Assembly: GCA_963701445.1 (NCBI GenBank)
Contig: CAVPAM010000003.1
Span: 106,436-170,435, forward strand
Source of the DNA: CAKZLS01 sp963701445
GTDB taxonomy: Bacteria > Pseudomonadota > Alphaproteobacteria > Rhodospirillales > Defluviicoccaceae
Direction: 5' to 3'
DNA length: 64,000 nt
A program made the translations under genes and the position numbers. The notes beneath the pieces were generated by a model. That model made no database searches. It had not been told where the DNA came from and was given only the letters and a program-made list of their open reading frames with translations. Positions 18,324 through 27,368 of this stretch are shown piece after piece. Each line of letters starts with the position of its first letter. Position 1 is the first letter of the stretch.

Positions 18324-19144
18324 CACACCTCGTATGGCGGCCGATGCAATCCGGCCGGCGACAGGGTAAAGACCTCGAACCCGTCGGCGGTCACGCCGAT
18401 GGAGTGTTCGAACTGAGCGGACGGCGACCTGTCCTTGGTGACGGCGGTCCAGCCGTCGCTCAGTATTTTCACTTCCCACCGTCCGGCGTTGACCATGGGT
18501 TCGATGGTGAAGAACATCCCCTCGCGCAGGACGGGCCCCTCGCCGGGCTCACCGTAATGCGGAATATTCGGCGCGTCGTGGAAGATCCGCCCGAGCCCAT
18601 GACCGCAGAAATCGCGGACCACCGAGAACCGGTTTGCCTCCACGTGCGACTGAATGGCGTGACCGATGTCGCCCACGGTCACCCCCGGCTTGACGACGTC
18701 GATGCCGCGCCACATGGCTTCGAAGGTCACGTCGATAAGCCGCTGAGCCTTGACGCCGACCTTGCCGATACAATACATGCGGCTGGTATCGCCGTGCCAG
18801 CCGTCCAGGAGCGGCGTGACGTCCACGTTCATGATGTCCCCTTCCTGTAGCCGTTTCTGGCCGGGGATTCCGTGACAGACCACGTGGTTGATGGACGTGC
18901 AGATGGACTTGGGGAACCCGCGATAGTTCAGCGGCGCCGGGATCGCGCCGTGGTCGCGAATGAACGTTTCGCACAACTGGTCGATTTCATCCGTCAGAAC
19001 CCCCGGCTGGATGTACGGAGTCACGAAGTCGAGGGTCTCGGCGGCCAGCCGTCCGGCCCGTCGCATCCCCTCGAATTCTTCCTCGCCGTGAAGCTTGATC
19101 GTTCGGGGGCCCGTCAGGACGGGATCGCCAGGAATATTCTGCAT
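18323..19144 (-). CDS. map: Methionine aminopeptidase type I
   Basis: This 273-residue enzyme removes the initiator methionine from nascent proteins. It keeps the pita-bread-fold metal ligands, with Asp in NVDVTPLLDGWHGDTSR, His in CGHGLGRIFHD, Glu in FTIEPM and Glu in FEHSIGVT. The INHVVCHGIP motif is also present. Length and motifs match type I bacterial enzymes. It ends on the radC start and lies 51 bp after sfsA, forming an sfsA-map-radC unit. Confidence 0.96.
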   Translation of the reverse strand: MQNIPGDPVLTGPRTIKLHGEEEFEGMRRAGRLAAETLDFVTPYIQPGVLTDEIDQLCETFIRDHGAIPAPLNYRGFPKSICTSINHVVCHGIPGQKRLQEGDIMNVDVTPLLDGWHGDTSRMYCIGKVGVKAQRLIDVTFEAMWRGIDVVKPGVTVGDIGHAIQSHVEANRFSVVRDFCGHGLGRIFHDAPNIPHYGEPGEGPVLREGMFFTIEPMVNAGRWEVKILSDGWTAVTKDRSPSAQFEHSIGVTADGFEVFTLSPAGLHRPPYEV

Positions 19145-19195
19145 GTTCGAATTCTGTCACTGTTGGCGCGGCGGGTCATGCCGCGATTGATGAGT

Positions 19196-19906
19196 TTACA
19201 ATGATATGGTCACGGGGTGCGTAACTTTGATCGCATCCGGGGCGACGCGGCAGCGGTAACACAGCACCTCGACCCCGGCGGCGACCGCCTCGCCGAGGGC
19301 TTTGGCATAGTTTGGATCGATATCGGCGGCGATGGTGAAGACGCCGCCGTCGCCGCGCTGAACAAGATACAGCATCACCGCCCGGGAGCCCTGGCGGACC
19401 GCCTCGGAGAGCTCGATCAGGTGTTTCGCGCCCCGCTGGGTCACCGCGTCGGGGAATTGAACGGCATCGTCCGGCCCGGTCCCCCGTTTCAGGGTCACGT
19501 TCTTGACCTCGACCAGGCACGGCGGCCTTTCGGCCCCCTCGAGCAGAACGTCGATGCGGGAGTTCCGGCCGTACTTGACCTCGCGGCGGACGGTTTCGTA
19601 GCCCGTCAGTTCCGGGATGGCCCGCTCGGCGATGGCCTCGGCGACGAGCGCGTTCGGACGGTGGGTGTTGATCCCCACCAGCGTGTCGCCGACGCGGATG
19701 ATCTCCCAGGTGTAGCGGAGTTTCCGGTCGGGGTTGTTCGCGGGCGACAGCCAAACCTCGGAGCCCGGAGCATCGACGCTCAGCATGGATCCGGAATTGG
19801 CGCAGTGAGCGGTCACGGTCTCGCCGGTGTCCAGGACGACATCGGCCAGAAACCGCTTGTAACGCTTCACCAGCGTGCCGTGAATCAGGGGATCGGAAAA
19901 TCGCAT
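19196..19906 (-). CDS. sfsA: SfsA family DNA/RNA nuclease homologue
   Basis: A 236-residue protein with the SfsA signatures: KRYKRFLADV at the N-terminus (OB-like part), AHCANSGSM, the nuclease-fold stretch SRIDVLLEG with CLVEVKNVTL (PD-ExK-like Asp, Glu and Lys), and FPDAVTQRGAKHLIEL. SfsA was named as a sugar-fermentation stimulator, but structure points to nucleic acid binding and cleavage. It is the first gene of the sfsA-map-radC group. Confidence 0.94.
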   Translation of the reverse strand: MRFSDPLIHGTLVKRYKRFLADVVLDTGETVTAHCANSGSMLSVDAPGSEVWLSPANNPDRKLRYTWEIIRVGDTLVGINTHRPNALVAEAIAERAIPELTGYETVRREVKYGRNSRIDVLLEGAERPPCLVEVKNVTLKRGTGPDDAVQFPDAVTQRGAKHLIELSEAVRQGSRAVMLYLVQRGDGGVFTIAADIDPNYAKALGEAVAAGVEVLCYRCRVAPDAIKVTHPVTISL

Positions 19907-20064
19907 ATGACCAAAATGGTGCTACAAATCACGCGGGCGACAACTGCTCACGGCGCCGACAGCCAATGCGATTTCGCTTCCAAGTGTTGTTGTCCGCCAA
20001 GACGGAACTCCCGTTGAAAAAATCTGTATACCGCATTCCGTCCCCGCGCCCAAATCCGGCGGGT

Positions 20065-20940
20065 TCAACCGCCTCCGAGCGCGTCGGCCAACGACGTCCG
20101 TGCCGAGCCCCGGCGCAGCGGCTTGGGTTGCGAGTCATGGGGCGACCAGCCGCTGAGATAGACGATCTGGAAGGTGGCCGGCACGGCGCCGTCCTCGCTG
20201 GCGGACGCGCTCCGGTAGCGGGCAAGCCCGTCGAGCAGCGTGGCGCGGCGGGTGAACGACTTTCGGCGCTGGATCGCCGCGTTGGTTTCGCCCATTCCCC
20301 GAAGATCGGTCATCAATTTCAGTGGATCCGGGTACACCACCGTCAAGGTCTCGGAATCGACCACGGGTAAGGCCAGACCGGCCCGTTGCAGGAGGTTGCC
20401 GGCATCGCGAACGTCGGCGAACGGCGACACGCGGGGGCTGAGCCCCCCTTCCTCGGCGATTTCCGCCTCCGCCAGCGCATGGCGCAGTTCCCCCAGCGTC
20501 TGCCCGCCCAGCATGGCGCCGAGAAACAGCCCATCGGGTTTCAGCGCCGAGCGGATCTGCAGCAAGGTTCCGGGCAAGTCGTTGACCCAGTGCAGGCTGA
20601 GCAGGCTGACGATCAGATCGAAACTGCCGTCCTTGAAGGGTAAGGCCTCCTCGTCCGCCACGATCCGGGGAGCGGCCGCGCGGCGCGCCATTTCGGGAGA
20701 CAGATCGCAGCACACAAGGGAACCGATTTTCGCGTGACCCCGCAACGCCCGGCCGAATTCGCCGGTGTGGCAGCCGAGGTCGAGAGCGACGGCGAAGTCC
20801 CGTTTCACATCCTCGAGCCGCTCGATCAGACGGCCCGCGATTTCGCGAAGCAGGAAGTCATGCCGCGAGAGCCCGTCCGCCGCGCGGTCGCGGTGCATGC
20901 GCACGGCGCGCCGGTCGAACACCATCATCGAATTGGACAT
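20065..20940 (-). CDS. SAM-dependent methyltransferase, NDUFAF5/BioC-like
   Basis: This 291-residue class I methyltransferase has motif I ALDLGCHTGEF and CCDLSPEMA. SLLSLHWVNDLPGTLLQI with DGLFLGAMLGGQTLGELR is characteristic of the alphaproteobacterial/mitochondrial NDUFAF5 group, where the human protein matures complex I. FDRRAVRMHRDRAA at the N-terminus also fits. BioC is the nearest alternative, but no biotin genes are near. Alphaproteobacteria usually have this gene beside comF and grxC, as here. Confidence 0.85.
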   Translation of the reverse strand: MSNSMMVFDRRAVRMHRDRAADGLSRHDFLLREIAGRLIERLEDVKRDFAVALDLGCHTGEFGRALRGHAKIGSLVCCDLSPEMARRAAAPRIVADEEALPFKDGSFDLIVSLLSLHWVNDLPGTLLQIRSALKPDGLFLGAMLGGQTLGELRHALAEAEIAEEGGLSPRVSPFADVRDAGNLLQRAGLALPVVDSETLTVVYPDPLKLMTDLRGMGETNAAIQRRKSFTRRATLLDGLARYRSASASEDGAVPATFQIVYLSGWSPHDSQPKPLRRGSARTSLADALGGG

Positions 20941-21038
20941 TTCGGCACCTAACCCGGACTCACGGCTGAACGCGTTCTTGATGGAACATGTGTCCAGTAT
21001 ATGGCATCAATACCGGCTTGCATCCAAGGGCCGGGCCA

Positions 21039-21827
21039 ATGGCGGATCAATTGCAGTCATCCTTCCCCAACCTTTCCGCGCCGATGGCGGCTGTTCGCCG
21101 GGCCGGCGGCTGGTTGCTGGATGTCGTGATCCCGGCGCAGTGTCTGGGATGCGAGACCATTGTCGATACGCCGGGCTCGCTTTGCGCGTCGTGCTGGCCA
21201 CGGTTGCGGTTCATCGACCGGCCGTATTGCGACGCGTGCGGCGTGCCCTTCGATTTCGACGTGGGCGCGGGCGCCGGAGCCTTGTGTCCGGGGTGCATCC
21301 GGGATCGTCCCGAATACGACCGGGGCCGGTCGGCGGTCGTCTATGACGACGGCAGCCGCCGCTTGATCCTTGCCCTCAAGTATGGCGATCGCACCGACGC
21401 CGTGCGGGCGTTCGCGCGATGGATGGCCCGCGCCGGGAGCGAGGTGCTCGCCAACGCCGATGTGCTGGTGCCCGTGCCGCTCCATTGGACGCGGCTGTTC
21501 AGGCGGCGGTACAATCAGTCCGCGCTGATCGCGCACGCGCTCGGCAAACTCACCGGCGTGGAGGTGGCTCCCGATCTTCTGATCCGCACGCGCCGGACAC
21601 CGCCGCTCGGTACCCTGGGCGCTTCGCGGCGTGTGGCGACCATGCGCAATGTCATCGCCCTTCACCCCCGGCGGCGGCGCGACCTGAGCGGGTGCCGGGT
21701 GGTTGTGATCGACGACGTCCATACGACGGGCGCCACCCTCCGCGGCTGTTCCCGCGCGCTGCTCAAGGCCGGCGCCCAGGCGGTGGACGTTTTGACCGTG
21801 GCCCGCACGGTCCACGAAGTGAACTGA
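21039..21827 (+). CDS. comF: ComF family phosphoribosyltransferase-like protein
   Basis: It begins with a double zinc-finger-like region (CLGCETIV, CASCW, YCDACGVPF, CPGC) and ends in a type I phosphoribosyltransferase domain with the PRPP loop VVVIDDVHTTGATL. ComF is needed for DNA uptake in naturally transformable species, but homologues occur far more widely, so competence should not be inferred from this gene alone. The ATG at 21039 opens MADQLQ and gives 262 residues; an ATG at 20988 is a weaker alternative. It is followed closely by grxC and a nitrilase. Confidence 0.9.
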   Translation: MADQLQSSFPNLSAPMAAVRRAGGWLLDVVIPAQCLGCETIVDTPGSLCASCWPRLRFIDRPYCDACGVPFDFDVGAGAGALCPGCIRDRPEYDRGRSAVVYDDGSRRLILALKYGDRTDAVRAFARWMARAGSEVLANADVLVPVPLHWTRLFRRRYNQSALIAHALGKLTGVEVAPDLLIRTRRTPPLGTLGASRRVATMRNVIALHPRRRRDLSGCRVVVIDDVHTTGATLRGCSRALLKAGAQAVDVLTVARTVHEVN

Positions 21828-21880
21828 CAGCTTGAACACCTGAACACCTGAACACTTGGCCCCCCTTGGGAGATTCGAAC

Positions 21881-22150
21881 GTGGCCGAAGTCGAGATCTA
21901 TACGACGCCGTTTTGCCCCTATTGCCATCGCGCCAAATCGCTTCTGCAGAAGAAGAACGTGCCGTATCGCGAGATCGACGTGATGATGGCGCCCGGCAAG
22001 CGAAGCGAGATGCGCGAACGCGCCGGCGGCATCAATACGGTTCCGCAGATTTTCGTGGATGGAACCCACGTCGGCGGATCAGACAACCTCCTCGAACTCG
22101 AGCGCGATGGCAAATTGGACCCGCTGCTCGGCATTTCGGACCCGTCATGA
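21881..22150 (+). CDS. grxC: Glutaredoxin 3
   Basis: The 89-residue protein is a classic dithiol glutaredoxin: IYTTPFCPYCHRAK with the CPYC active site, TVPQIFVDG with the cis-proline, and GGSDNLLELE for glutathione binding. It reduces protein disulfides and mixed disulfides using glutathione. A GTG at 21881 preceded by GGGAG (21867-21871) is the likely start. The stop overlaps the next gene's ATG (ATGA), so expression is probably coupled to the nitrilase. Confidence 0.96.
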   Translation: MAEVEIYTTPFCPYCHRAKSLLQKKNVPYREIDVMMAPGKRSEMRERAGGINTVPQIFVDGTHVGGSDNLLELERDGKLDPLLGISDPS

Positions 22151-22965
22151 CCGCCCCCTTCGTCGCCGCGTGCATCCAGACCAATTCCGGGCGCGAACTC
22201 CAGCCGAACATCGAGGCGGCGGAAGCGCTGATCCGGGACGCGCGCCGGGCGGGCGCCGAGTTCGTTCTGCTGCCCGAGAACGTGAGCATGCTTGAACCCA
22301 ACGACGTCCTGCAGCGCGAGAAGGCGTTGCCGGAACAGGGGCATCCCGCCGTGGAGGCGTTCTCCCGCGCCGCCAGGGACCTGGGGATCTGGCTGCTCGT
22401 CGGCTCGATCGGCGTGAAGCTGCCGCAAGGCAAGGTGGCGAACCGGTCCCTGTTGATGGATCCGTCGGGGCGGACCGTCGCCCGGTACGACAAGATCCAC
22501 CTGTTCGACGTCGATCTGGACAACGGCGAGAGCTATCGGGAGTCGGCGACCATCGAGCCGGGCGGCCACGCGGTGGTCGCCCCCACGCCCTGGGGCCGGC
22601 TGGGGATGAGCATCTGCTACGACCTCCGTTTTCCGCACCTTTACCGGTCGCTGGCCCACCGGGGCGCCGATTTCCTCTCGATTCCGGCGGCTTTCACGCG
22701 CACGACGGGTCAGGCCCACTGGCACGTTCTCCAGCGCGCGCGGGCCATCGAAACCGGCTGCTACGTGTTTGCTCCCGGGCAATGCGGCGAGCACGCCGAG
22801 GGCCGGCAAACCTTCGGCCATTCCCTGATCGTCGATCCCTGGGGAACGATCCTCGCGGACGGCGGTGACGAAGTGGGGATCATTCTGGCGGAAGTGGATC
22901 CGGCGAAAGTCGCGGCCGCGCGCGGGAAAATCCCCGCGCTCAAGCACGACCGGCCATTCGACTGA
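22147..22965 (+). CDS. Carbon-nitrogen hydrolase, Nit1-like deaminated-glutathione amidase
   Basis: The 272-residue enzyme has the nitrilase Glu-Lys-Cys triad: the glutamate in FVLLPENVSML, the lysine in YDKIHLFDVDL and the cysteine in SICYDLRFPHLYR. The HLFDVDLDNGESYRES stretch and the overall length fit the Nit1 branch, which repairs deaminated glutathione. Its overlap with a glutaredoxin gene agrees with that role. The exact substrate is an inference from subfamily resemblance. Confidence 0.88.
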   Translation: MTAPFVAACIQTNSGRELQPNIEAAEALIRDARRAGAEFVLLPENVSMLEPNDVLQREKALPEQGHPAVEAFSRAARDLGIWLLVGSIGVKLPQGKVANRSLLMDPSGRTVARYDKIHLFDVDLDNGESYRESATIEPGGHAVVAPTPWGRLGMSICYDLRFPHLYRSLAHRGADFLSIPAAFTRTTGQAHWHVLQRARAIETGCYVFAPGQCGEHAEGRQTFGHSLIVDPWGTILADGGDEVGIILAEVDPAKVAAARGKIPALKHDRPFD

Positions 22966-22974
22966 AGCGGAGGT

Positions 22975-23589
22975 TTACCGGGAGAACAAGCGCGGGGGTT
23001 CGGGCTCGCCGTCGTTCCGGTCGGGGGCGGGCGGGGCGTTGACGGCGCAGATCCGTTGCTTGACACCCGGAAGGACCCCCTCGTCGACGATGCCGTGTTC
23101 GTAGGCGACCACGTTCAGCCGTCCGCGCACGATTTCCAGGAGTTCGCCGCTCTTCAACAGATGGTCCGGATTGCGGGGCCGGTTGAACCGCTCGTTGCCG
23201 CGCGCGAAGGTCTCGTAAATCAGCACGCCGCCTTCATCGAGGTGATCGATCAGGCCGGGCATCAGCGAACGGTAAAGGTAATTGACGACGACGATCGCGG
23301 CAAAACGCCGTCCCTGGAAGGGCAGCGGATTGCCGATTTCCAGGTCGGCCTCGATCACCTCCGCGCCCGGGTCGCCGGCGAGATCCTGGACGGGCCCGAT
23401 GGCGCGGTCCACCAGCGTCACCGGGTGACCGAGGCCGAGCAGATACCGGGCATGGCGGCCGCCGCCGCACGCCAGGTCGAGGACCTCGCCCCCTCGCGGG
23501 ATCAGCGGCGCGAAACGGCAAACCCATGGCGAGGGCGTGGTGATGCTCAAATGAGTGGCATTCGGACCCGAGTAATCGGATGATGTCAT
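22975..23589 (-). CDS. Class I SAM-dependent methyltransferase, TehB-like
   Basis: A 204-residue protein with the SAM-binding loop VLDLACGGGRHARYLL, an acidic residue after strand 2 (TLVDRAIG) and IEADLE, followed by IVVVNYLYRSLMPGLID and GGVLIYETFARGNE. This pattern fits the tellurite-resistance-type (TehB/thiopurine-like) methyltransferases. No substrate can be assigned from sequence. It converges on the nitrilase gene with 9 bp between the stops and is divergent from the DUF1178 gene. Confidence 0.82.
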   Translation of the reverse strand: MTSSDYSGPNATHLSITTPSPWVCRFAPLIPRGGEVLDLACGGGRHARYLLGLGHPVTLVDRAIGPVQDLAGDPGAEVIEADLEIGNPLPFQGRRFAAIVVVNYLYRSLMPGLIDHLDEGGVLIYETFARGNERFNRPRNPDHLLKSGELLEIVRGRLNVVAYEHGIVDEGVLPGVKQRICAVNAPPAPDRNDGEPEPPRLFSR

Positions 23590-23678
23590 CTGCCGTGTGA
23601 ACTTTTCGCCATGATATCGGTTTTACTGTAAACAGGACTGGCGGATTGGTGGTTCTTCGCGAAAGGCTGGGATAGCCG

Positions 23679-24107
23679 ATGATTGTGTTCGAACTCGTAT
23701 GCTCCAACGGACATCGCTTCGAGACGTGGTTCCCGAACAGCGCGGCGTACGATACGCAAAGCGCCACCGGAAAAATAGCCTGCCCGTTTTGCGCCGACAA
23801 CCGGATCGCAAAGGCGCCGATGGCTCCACACGTGGCCAGATCGGCGGCGAAGACCCGGCCTCATGGGGAAAAAGCCGAAGACGCCGCCTCCGGAATGGCG
23901 CGGGCGGTGAAGGAACTGAAGCGCTACGTCAAAGAAAACTGCGACTACGTCGCCGGGGATTTTCCCGAGGAAGCGCGGCGCATTCATTACGGCGAGTCGG
24001 AACGGCGGGGCATCTATGGAGAGGCCAGCGACAAGGATGCCAGCGCCCTGAAGGACGAGGGCATCGAGGTGCGGCGCATTCCCTGGTTTTCGCGCCAGGA
24101 CGACTGA
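23679..24107 (+). CDS. DUF1178 family zinc-ribbon-like protein
   Basis: The 142-residue protein matches DUF1178. It starts MIVFELVCSNGHRFETWF, has a second CxxC at CPFCADN, and contains RRIHYGESERRGIYGEAS followed by the basic RRIPWFSRQDD end. The four cysteines suggest a bound zinc ion. The function is unknown, though the family is widespread in alpha- and betaproteobacteria and often lies near nit1/grxC genes, as here. It converges on ubiG. Confidence 0.9.
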   Translation: MIVFELVCSNGHRFETWFPNSAAYDTQSATGKIACPFCADNRIAKAPMAPHVARSAAKTRPHGEKAEDAASGMARAVKELKRYVKENCDYVAGDFPEEARRIHYGESERRGIYGEASDKDASALKDEGIEVRRIPWFSRQDD

Positions 24108-24144
24108 CGGACCGACGACCGAAGGTGGCCGGCGGCCGCGCGAT

Positions 24145-24912
24145 TCAGAGCTTGACCCCGACAACCATGTAATTAACGGCGAGGTCGTTGGTCAGGCTCC
24201 AGCGGTCGGCGAACGGATTGTATTCGATTCCCTTGCGATCGACGACGTCGACGCCGTGGCGCCGCAGCGTGCCGCACAGCTCCGACGGGCGAACGAACTT
24301 GCGCCAGTCGTGGGTGCCGGCCGGCAGCCACCTCAGCACATACTCCGCGCCGATCTTGGCGAGAGCCAGGGATTTCAACGTGCGGTTCAATGTCGCGACG
24401 ACGGTGACCCCGCCCGGGCGGAGAAGCGCGGTCGCGGCCGCGAAGAAGTCATCGAGGTCGGTCACGTGCTCCACCACCTCCATGTTGAGGACCACGTCGA
24501 AGGACCGTCCCTCGTCCACCAGGTCCTCGGGACGAGCGCACCGATACTCGACATCCAGGTCTCCCTGGCGGGCATGGATCTCGGCGACGCGGATGGAGTC
24601 CTCGGAGGCGTCGATACCGGTCACCGTGGCGCCGAGCCGCGCCATCGGTTCGGCGAGCAGTCCGCCGCCGCACCCGATATCGATAATCCTCAAATCGCGC
24701 AGGGGATGGCTGGCGCGCCGGTCGCGGCCAAGGCAGTCGACGACATTGTCGCGCACATAGGCAATGCGAATCGGATTCAACTGGTGCAGCGGCCGGAACT
24801 TGCCGTTCGGGTTCCACCAGTCCTCGGCGATGGCGCTGAACCGGGCGATCTCGTCCGGGGACGCCGTTCCCGCGTATTTTCTCCTCTTCCGGTCCCTGGA
24901 CACCGCGGTCAT
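24145..24912 (-). CDS. ubiG: Ubiquinone biosynthesis O-methyltransferase
   Basis: The enzyme performs both O-methylations of ubiquinone synthesis. The 255-residue protein carries the family's FSAIAEDWWNPNGKFRPLHQ start, motif I IIDIGCGGGLLAEPMARLG, SIRVAEIHA, NMEVVEHVTD and the late HDWRKFVRPSEL. All are UbiG/Coq3 hallmarks. It is divergent from lysC across 193 bp. Confidence 0.96.
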   Translation of the reverse strand: MTAVSRDRKRRKYAGTASPDEIARFSAIAEDWWNPNGKFRPLHQLNPIRIAYVRDNVVDCLGRDRRASHPLRDLRIIDIGCGGGLLAEPMARLGATVTGIDASEDSIRVAEIHARQGDLDVEYRCARPEDLVDEGRSFDVVLNMEVVEHVTDLDDFFAAATALLRPGGVTVVATLNRTLKSLALAKIGAEYVLRWLPAGTHDWRKFVRPSELCGTLRRHGVDVVDRKGIEYNPFADRWSLTNDLAVNYMVVGVKL

Positions 24913-25105
24913 CGGTCCGCTTTACCCTCTTCCAATCGGTGGTGCTTGCCTCAATCGCGAGTAACGAGTATGTAGTCGGCGCCCTTCGTACCACAACTGC
25001 CTCCGCGTCGAGCTTCAAAAATGATTTGAAGGACCGCGATTTTTCCGGACATTTTGGTGTTGAACGGGTCCCCCGCGAAGCTCGCGCACGTGGATAAAGT
25101 GAATA

Positions 25106-26326
25106 ATGGCCAAGCTGGTTCAGAAATTTGGCGGTACATCCGTCCGGGATATTGAACGCATCCAGGCGGTCGCACGCCGTGTCAAGGCAGCGGTCGATGC
25201 TGGCGACCAGGTCGCGGTCACGGTTTCGGCGATGGCCGGGGTCACCAATCAGCTTGTCGACCAGGCCGCGAAGGTAAGCGCCCTTCACGATGCCCGCGAG
25301 TATGACGTGGTGGTCGCGAGCGGCGAGCAGGTCACGTCCGGGCTCCTGGCCATGGCTCTCCAGGACCTCGGCGTCGCCGCGAGATCCTGGCTTGGCTGGC
25401 AGATTCCGATCTGGACGGACTCCGTCCACGGGCGCGCCCGCATCCGCGCGATCGAGGATACCGAGTTGAACCGACGCCTGGCGTCCGGGGAGGTTGCGGT
25501 GATCGCGGGCTTCCAGGGACTGGGGCCGGACAACCGGATCACCACGCTCGGACGCGGCGGATCGGACACGACCGCAGTGGCGCTCGCCGCCGCGCTCAAG
25601 GCCGACCGGTGCGATATCTATACCGACGTGGACGGGGTTTACACCACCGACCCGCGCATCGTTCCGAAGGCGCGAAAGCTGAACAGCATCACCTATGAGG
25701 AGATGCTGGAGATGGCCTCGGTGGGGGCCAAGGTCCTGCAGACGCGATCCGTTGAACTCGCCATGAAGTATGGCGTGCGGCTGCAGGTACTCTCGAGCTT
25801 TGACAATGTGCCAGGCACGATGGTTGTGGGAGAGGACGAAATCATGGAACACGAGGTCATCAGCGGCGTCACCTACAGTCGCGACGAGGCGAAGATCACG
25901 CTGCTTCGCGTCGCCGACCGCCCGGGTGTCGCCGCCGGAATTTTCGGCCCCCTGGCCGACGCCAGCATCAATGTGGACATGATCGTTCAGAACATTTCCG
26001 AAAAGGGCGACGCCACCGACCTGACGTTCACCGTCAGCGAGGCGGACCTGGAGCACGCGGTCAGCGTCATCCAGGCCCATCGCGACGCGATCGGCTACGC
26101 GGAATTGCGCTGGGATCCGAACGTCGTCAAGGTGTCGGTCATCGGCGTCGGCATGCGCAGTCACGCGGGGATCGCGCAGCGCATGTTCCGCACCCTCGCC
26201 GACAAGGGAATCAACATCCAGGTGATTTCAACATCCGAAATCAAGGTGAGCGTCCTGATCGAGGAAGCCTACACCGAATTGGCGGTGCGGGCGCTGCACA
26301 CGGCCTACGACCTGGATACCCACTGA
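25106..26326 (+). CDS. lysC: Aspartate kinase
   Basis: This 406-residue enzyme phosphorylates aspartate, the first step to lysine, threonine and methionine. The kinase domain has VQKFGGTSV at the N-terminus and GRGGSDTTAVALAAAL, then YTDVDGVYTTDPR. Two ACT regulatory domains follow (about residues 265-400, with VADRPGVAAGIFGPLAD and VIGVGMRSHAGIA), as in feedback-inhibited enzymes. It is the first gene of a run on the plus strand that continues 4 bp later. Confidence 0.96.
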   Translation: MAKLVQKFGGTSVRDIERIQAVARRVKAAVDAGDQVAVTVSAMAGVTNQLVDQAAKVSALHDAREYDVVVASGEQVTSGLLAMALQDLGVAARSWLGWQIPIWTDSVHGRARIRAIEDTELNRRLASGEVAVIAGFQGLGPDNRITTLGRGGSDTTAVALAAALKADRCDIYTDVDGVYTTDPRIVPKARKLNSITYEEMLEMASVGAKVLQTRSVELAMKYGVRLQVLSSFDNVPGTMVVGEDEIMEHEVISGVTYSRDEAKITLLRVADRPGVAAGIFGPLADASINVDMIVQNISEKGDATDLTFTVSEADLEHAVSVIQAHRDAIGYAELRWDPNVVKVSVIGVGMRSHAGIAQRMFRTLADKGINIQVISTSEIKVSVLIEEAYTELAVRALHTAYDLDTH

Positions 26327-26330
26327 GACC

Positions 26331-27365
26331 ATGGCCGATCCAGTCCTCAAGGCCCAACTCGACCGCCTGTGGCGGCGCGGACGCGAGTTTCTCGGTTGCG
26401 ACTATGCCCTGATGGGCGGCGCCATGTCTTGGGTTTCGGAGCGCAACCTCGTCTCCGCCATATCCAACGCGGGCGGCTTCGGGGTGATCGCGTGCGGCTC
26501 CCTTAAACCGGATCAGCTGGAGGAGGAGGTCGCGGCGACCAAGGAGCGGACCTCCAAGCCGTTCGGCGTCAACCTGATCATGATGCATCCGGATCTGCAA
26601 GACCTGATCGACGTGTGTATCGGACAGCGGGTCGGGCATGTGGTCCTGGCCGGCGGCATGCCGACCAAGCGCGCGATCGATCGCATCAAGGAAGGCGGAG
26701 CCAAGGCGGTCTGCTTCGCGCCGGCGCTGAGCATTGCGAAACGGCTGATCCAAAGGGGGGCGGACGCCCTGATCATCGAGGGCGCCGAAGCCGGCGGCCA
26801 CATCGGCCCCGTCTCCACCAGCGTTCTTGCCCAGGAGATCCTGCCATCGATCAGCGGGGTTCCGGTGTTCGTCGCCGGCGGTATCGGTCGGGGCGAAGCG
26901 GTCCTGTCATATCTGCAAATGGGAGCGTCGGGGTGCCAGTTGGGAACTCGGTTCGTCTGCGCGACCGAGTCCATCGCCCATCCCAACTTCAAACAATCCC
27001 TGATCAGCGCCAGCGCGCGCGACGCGGTGGTCTCCGTGCAACTCGATCCGGATCTGCCGGTCATTCCCGTTCGGGCCTTGGGCAACGGCGGGACCAAGCG
27101 GTTCATGGAAACCCAGAGAGACGTCGCCGACCGCTACAGGAGCGGGGAACTCACCCAGGAACAGGCACAGCTCGAGATCGAGCTGTACTGGGCGGGAGCG
27201 CTCAGACGGGCGGTGATCGACGGGGATGTGGAAAACGGATCGCTCATGGCGGGGCAGAGCGTCGGGATGGTGACCCGGGAACAGACCACGGCCGAGATCC
27301 TGGAAGAATTGGTGGATCAGGCGTTGGCCGCTCTTGCCGCCTGGGACGTCCGCGAAGCCAGCTGA
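26331..27365 (+). CDS. Nitronate monooxygenase / FabK-like flavoprotein
   Basis: The 344-residue FMN-dependent TIM-barrel protein has MGGAMSWVSERNLVSAISNAGGFGVIACG at the N-terminus (the flavin-binding part), then EGAEAGGHIGP with the catalytic-region histidine, VPVFVAGGIG and GCQLGTRF. Members oxidise nitronates or act as enoyl-ACP reductases (FabK). The motif pattern fits the nitronate monooxygenase branch, but the substrate is not proven. It is packed 4 bp after lysC and 3 bp before ptsP, an arrangement frequent in Rhodospirillales. Confidence 0.85.
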   Translation: MADPVLKAQLDRLWRRGREFLGCDYALMGGAMSWVSERNLVSAISNAGGFGVIACGSLKPDQLEEEVAATKERTSKPFGVNLIMMHPDLQDLIDVCIGQRVGHVVLAGGMPTKRAIDRIKEGGAKAVCFAPALSIAKRLIQRGADALIIEGAEAGGHIGPVSTSVLAQEILPSISGVPVFVAGGIGRGEAVLSYLQMGASGCQLGTRFVCATESIAHPNFKQSLISASARDAVVSVQLDPDLPVIPVRALGNGGTKRFMETQRDVADRYRSGELTQEQAQLEIELYWAGALRRAVIDGDVENGSLMAGQSVGMVTREQTTAEILEELVDQALAALAAWDVREAS

Positions 27366-27368
27366 CCC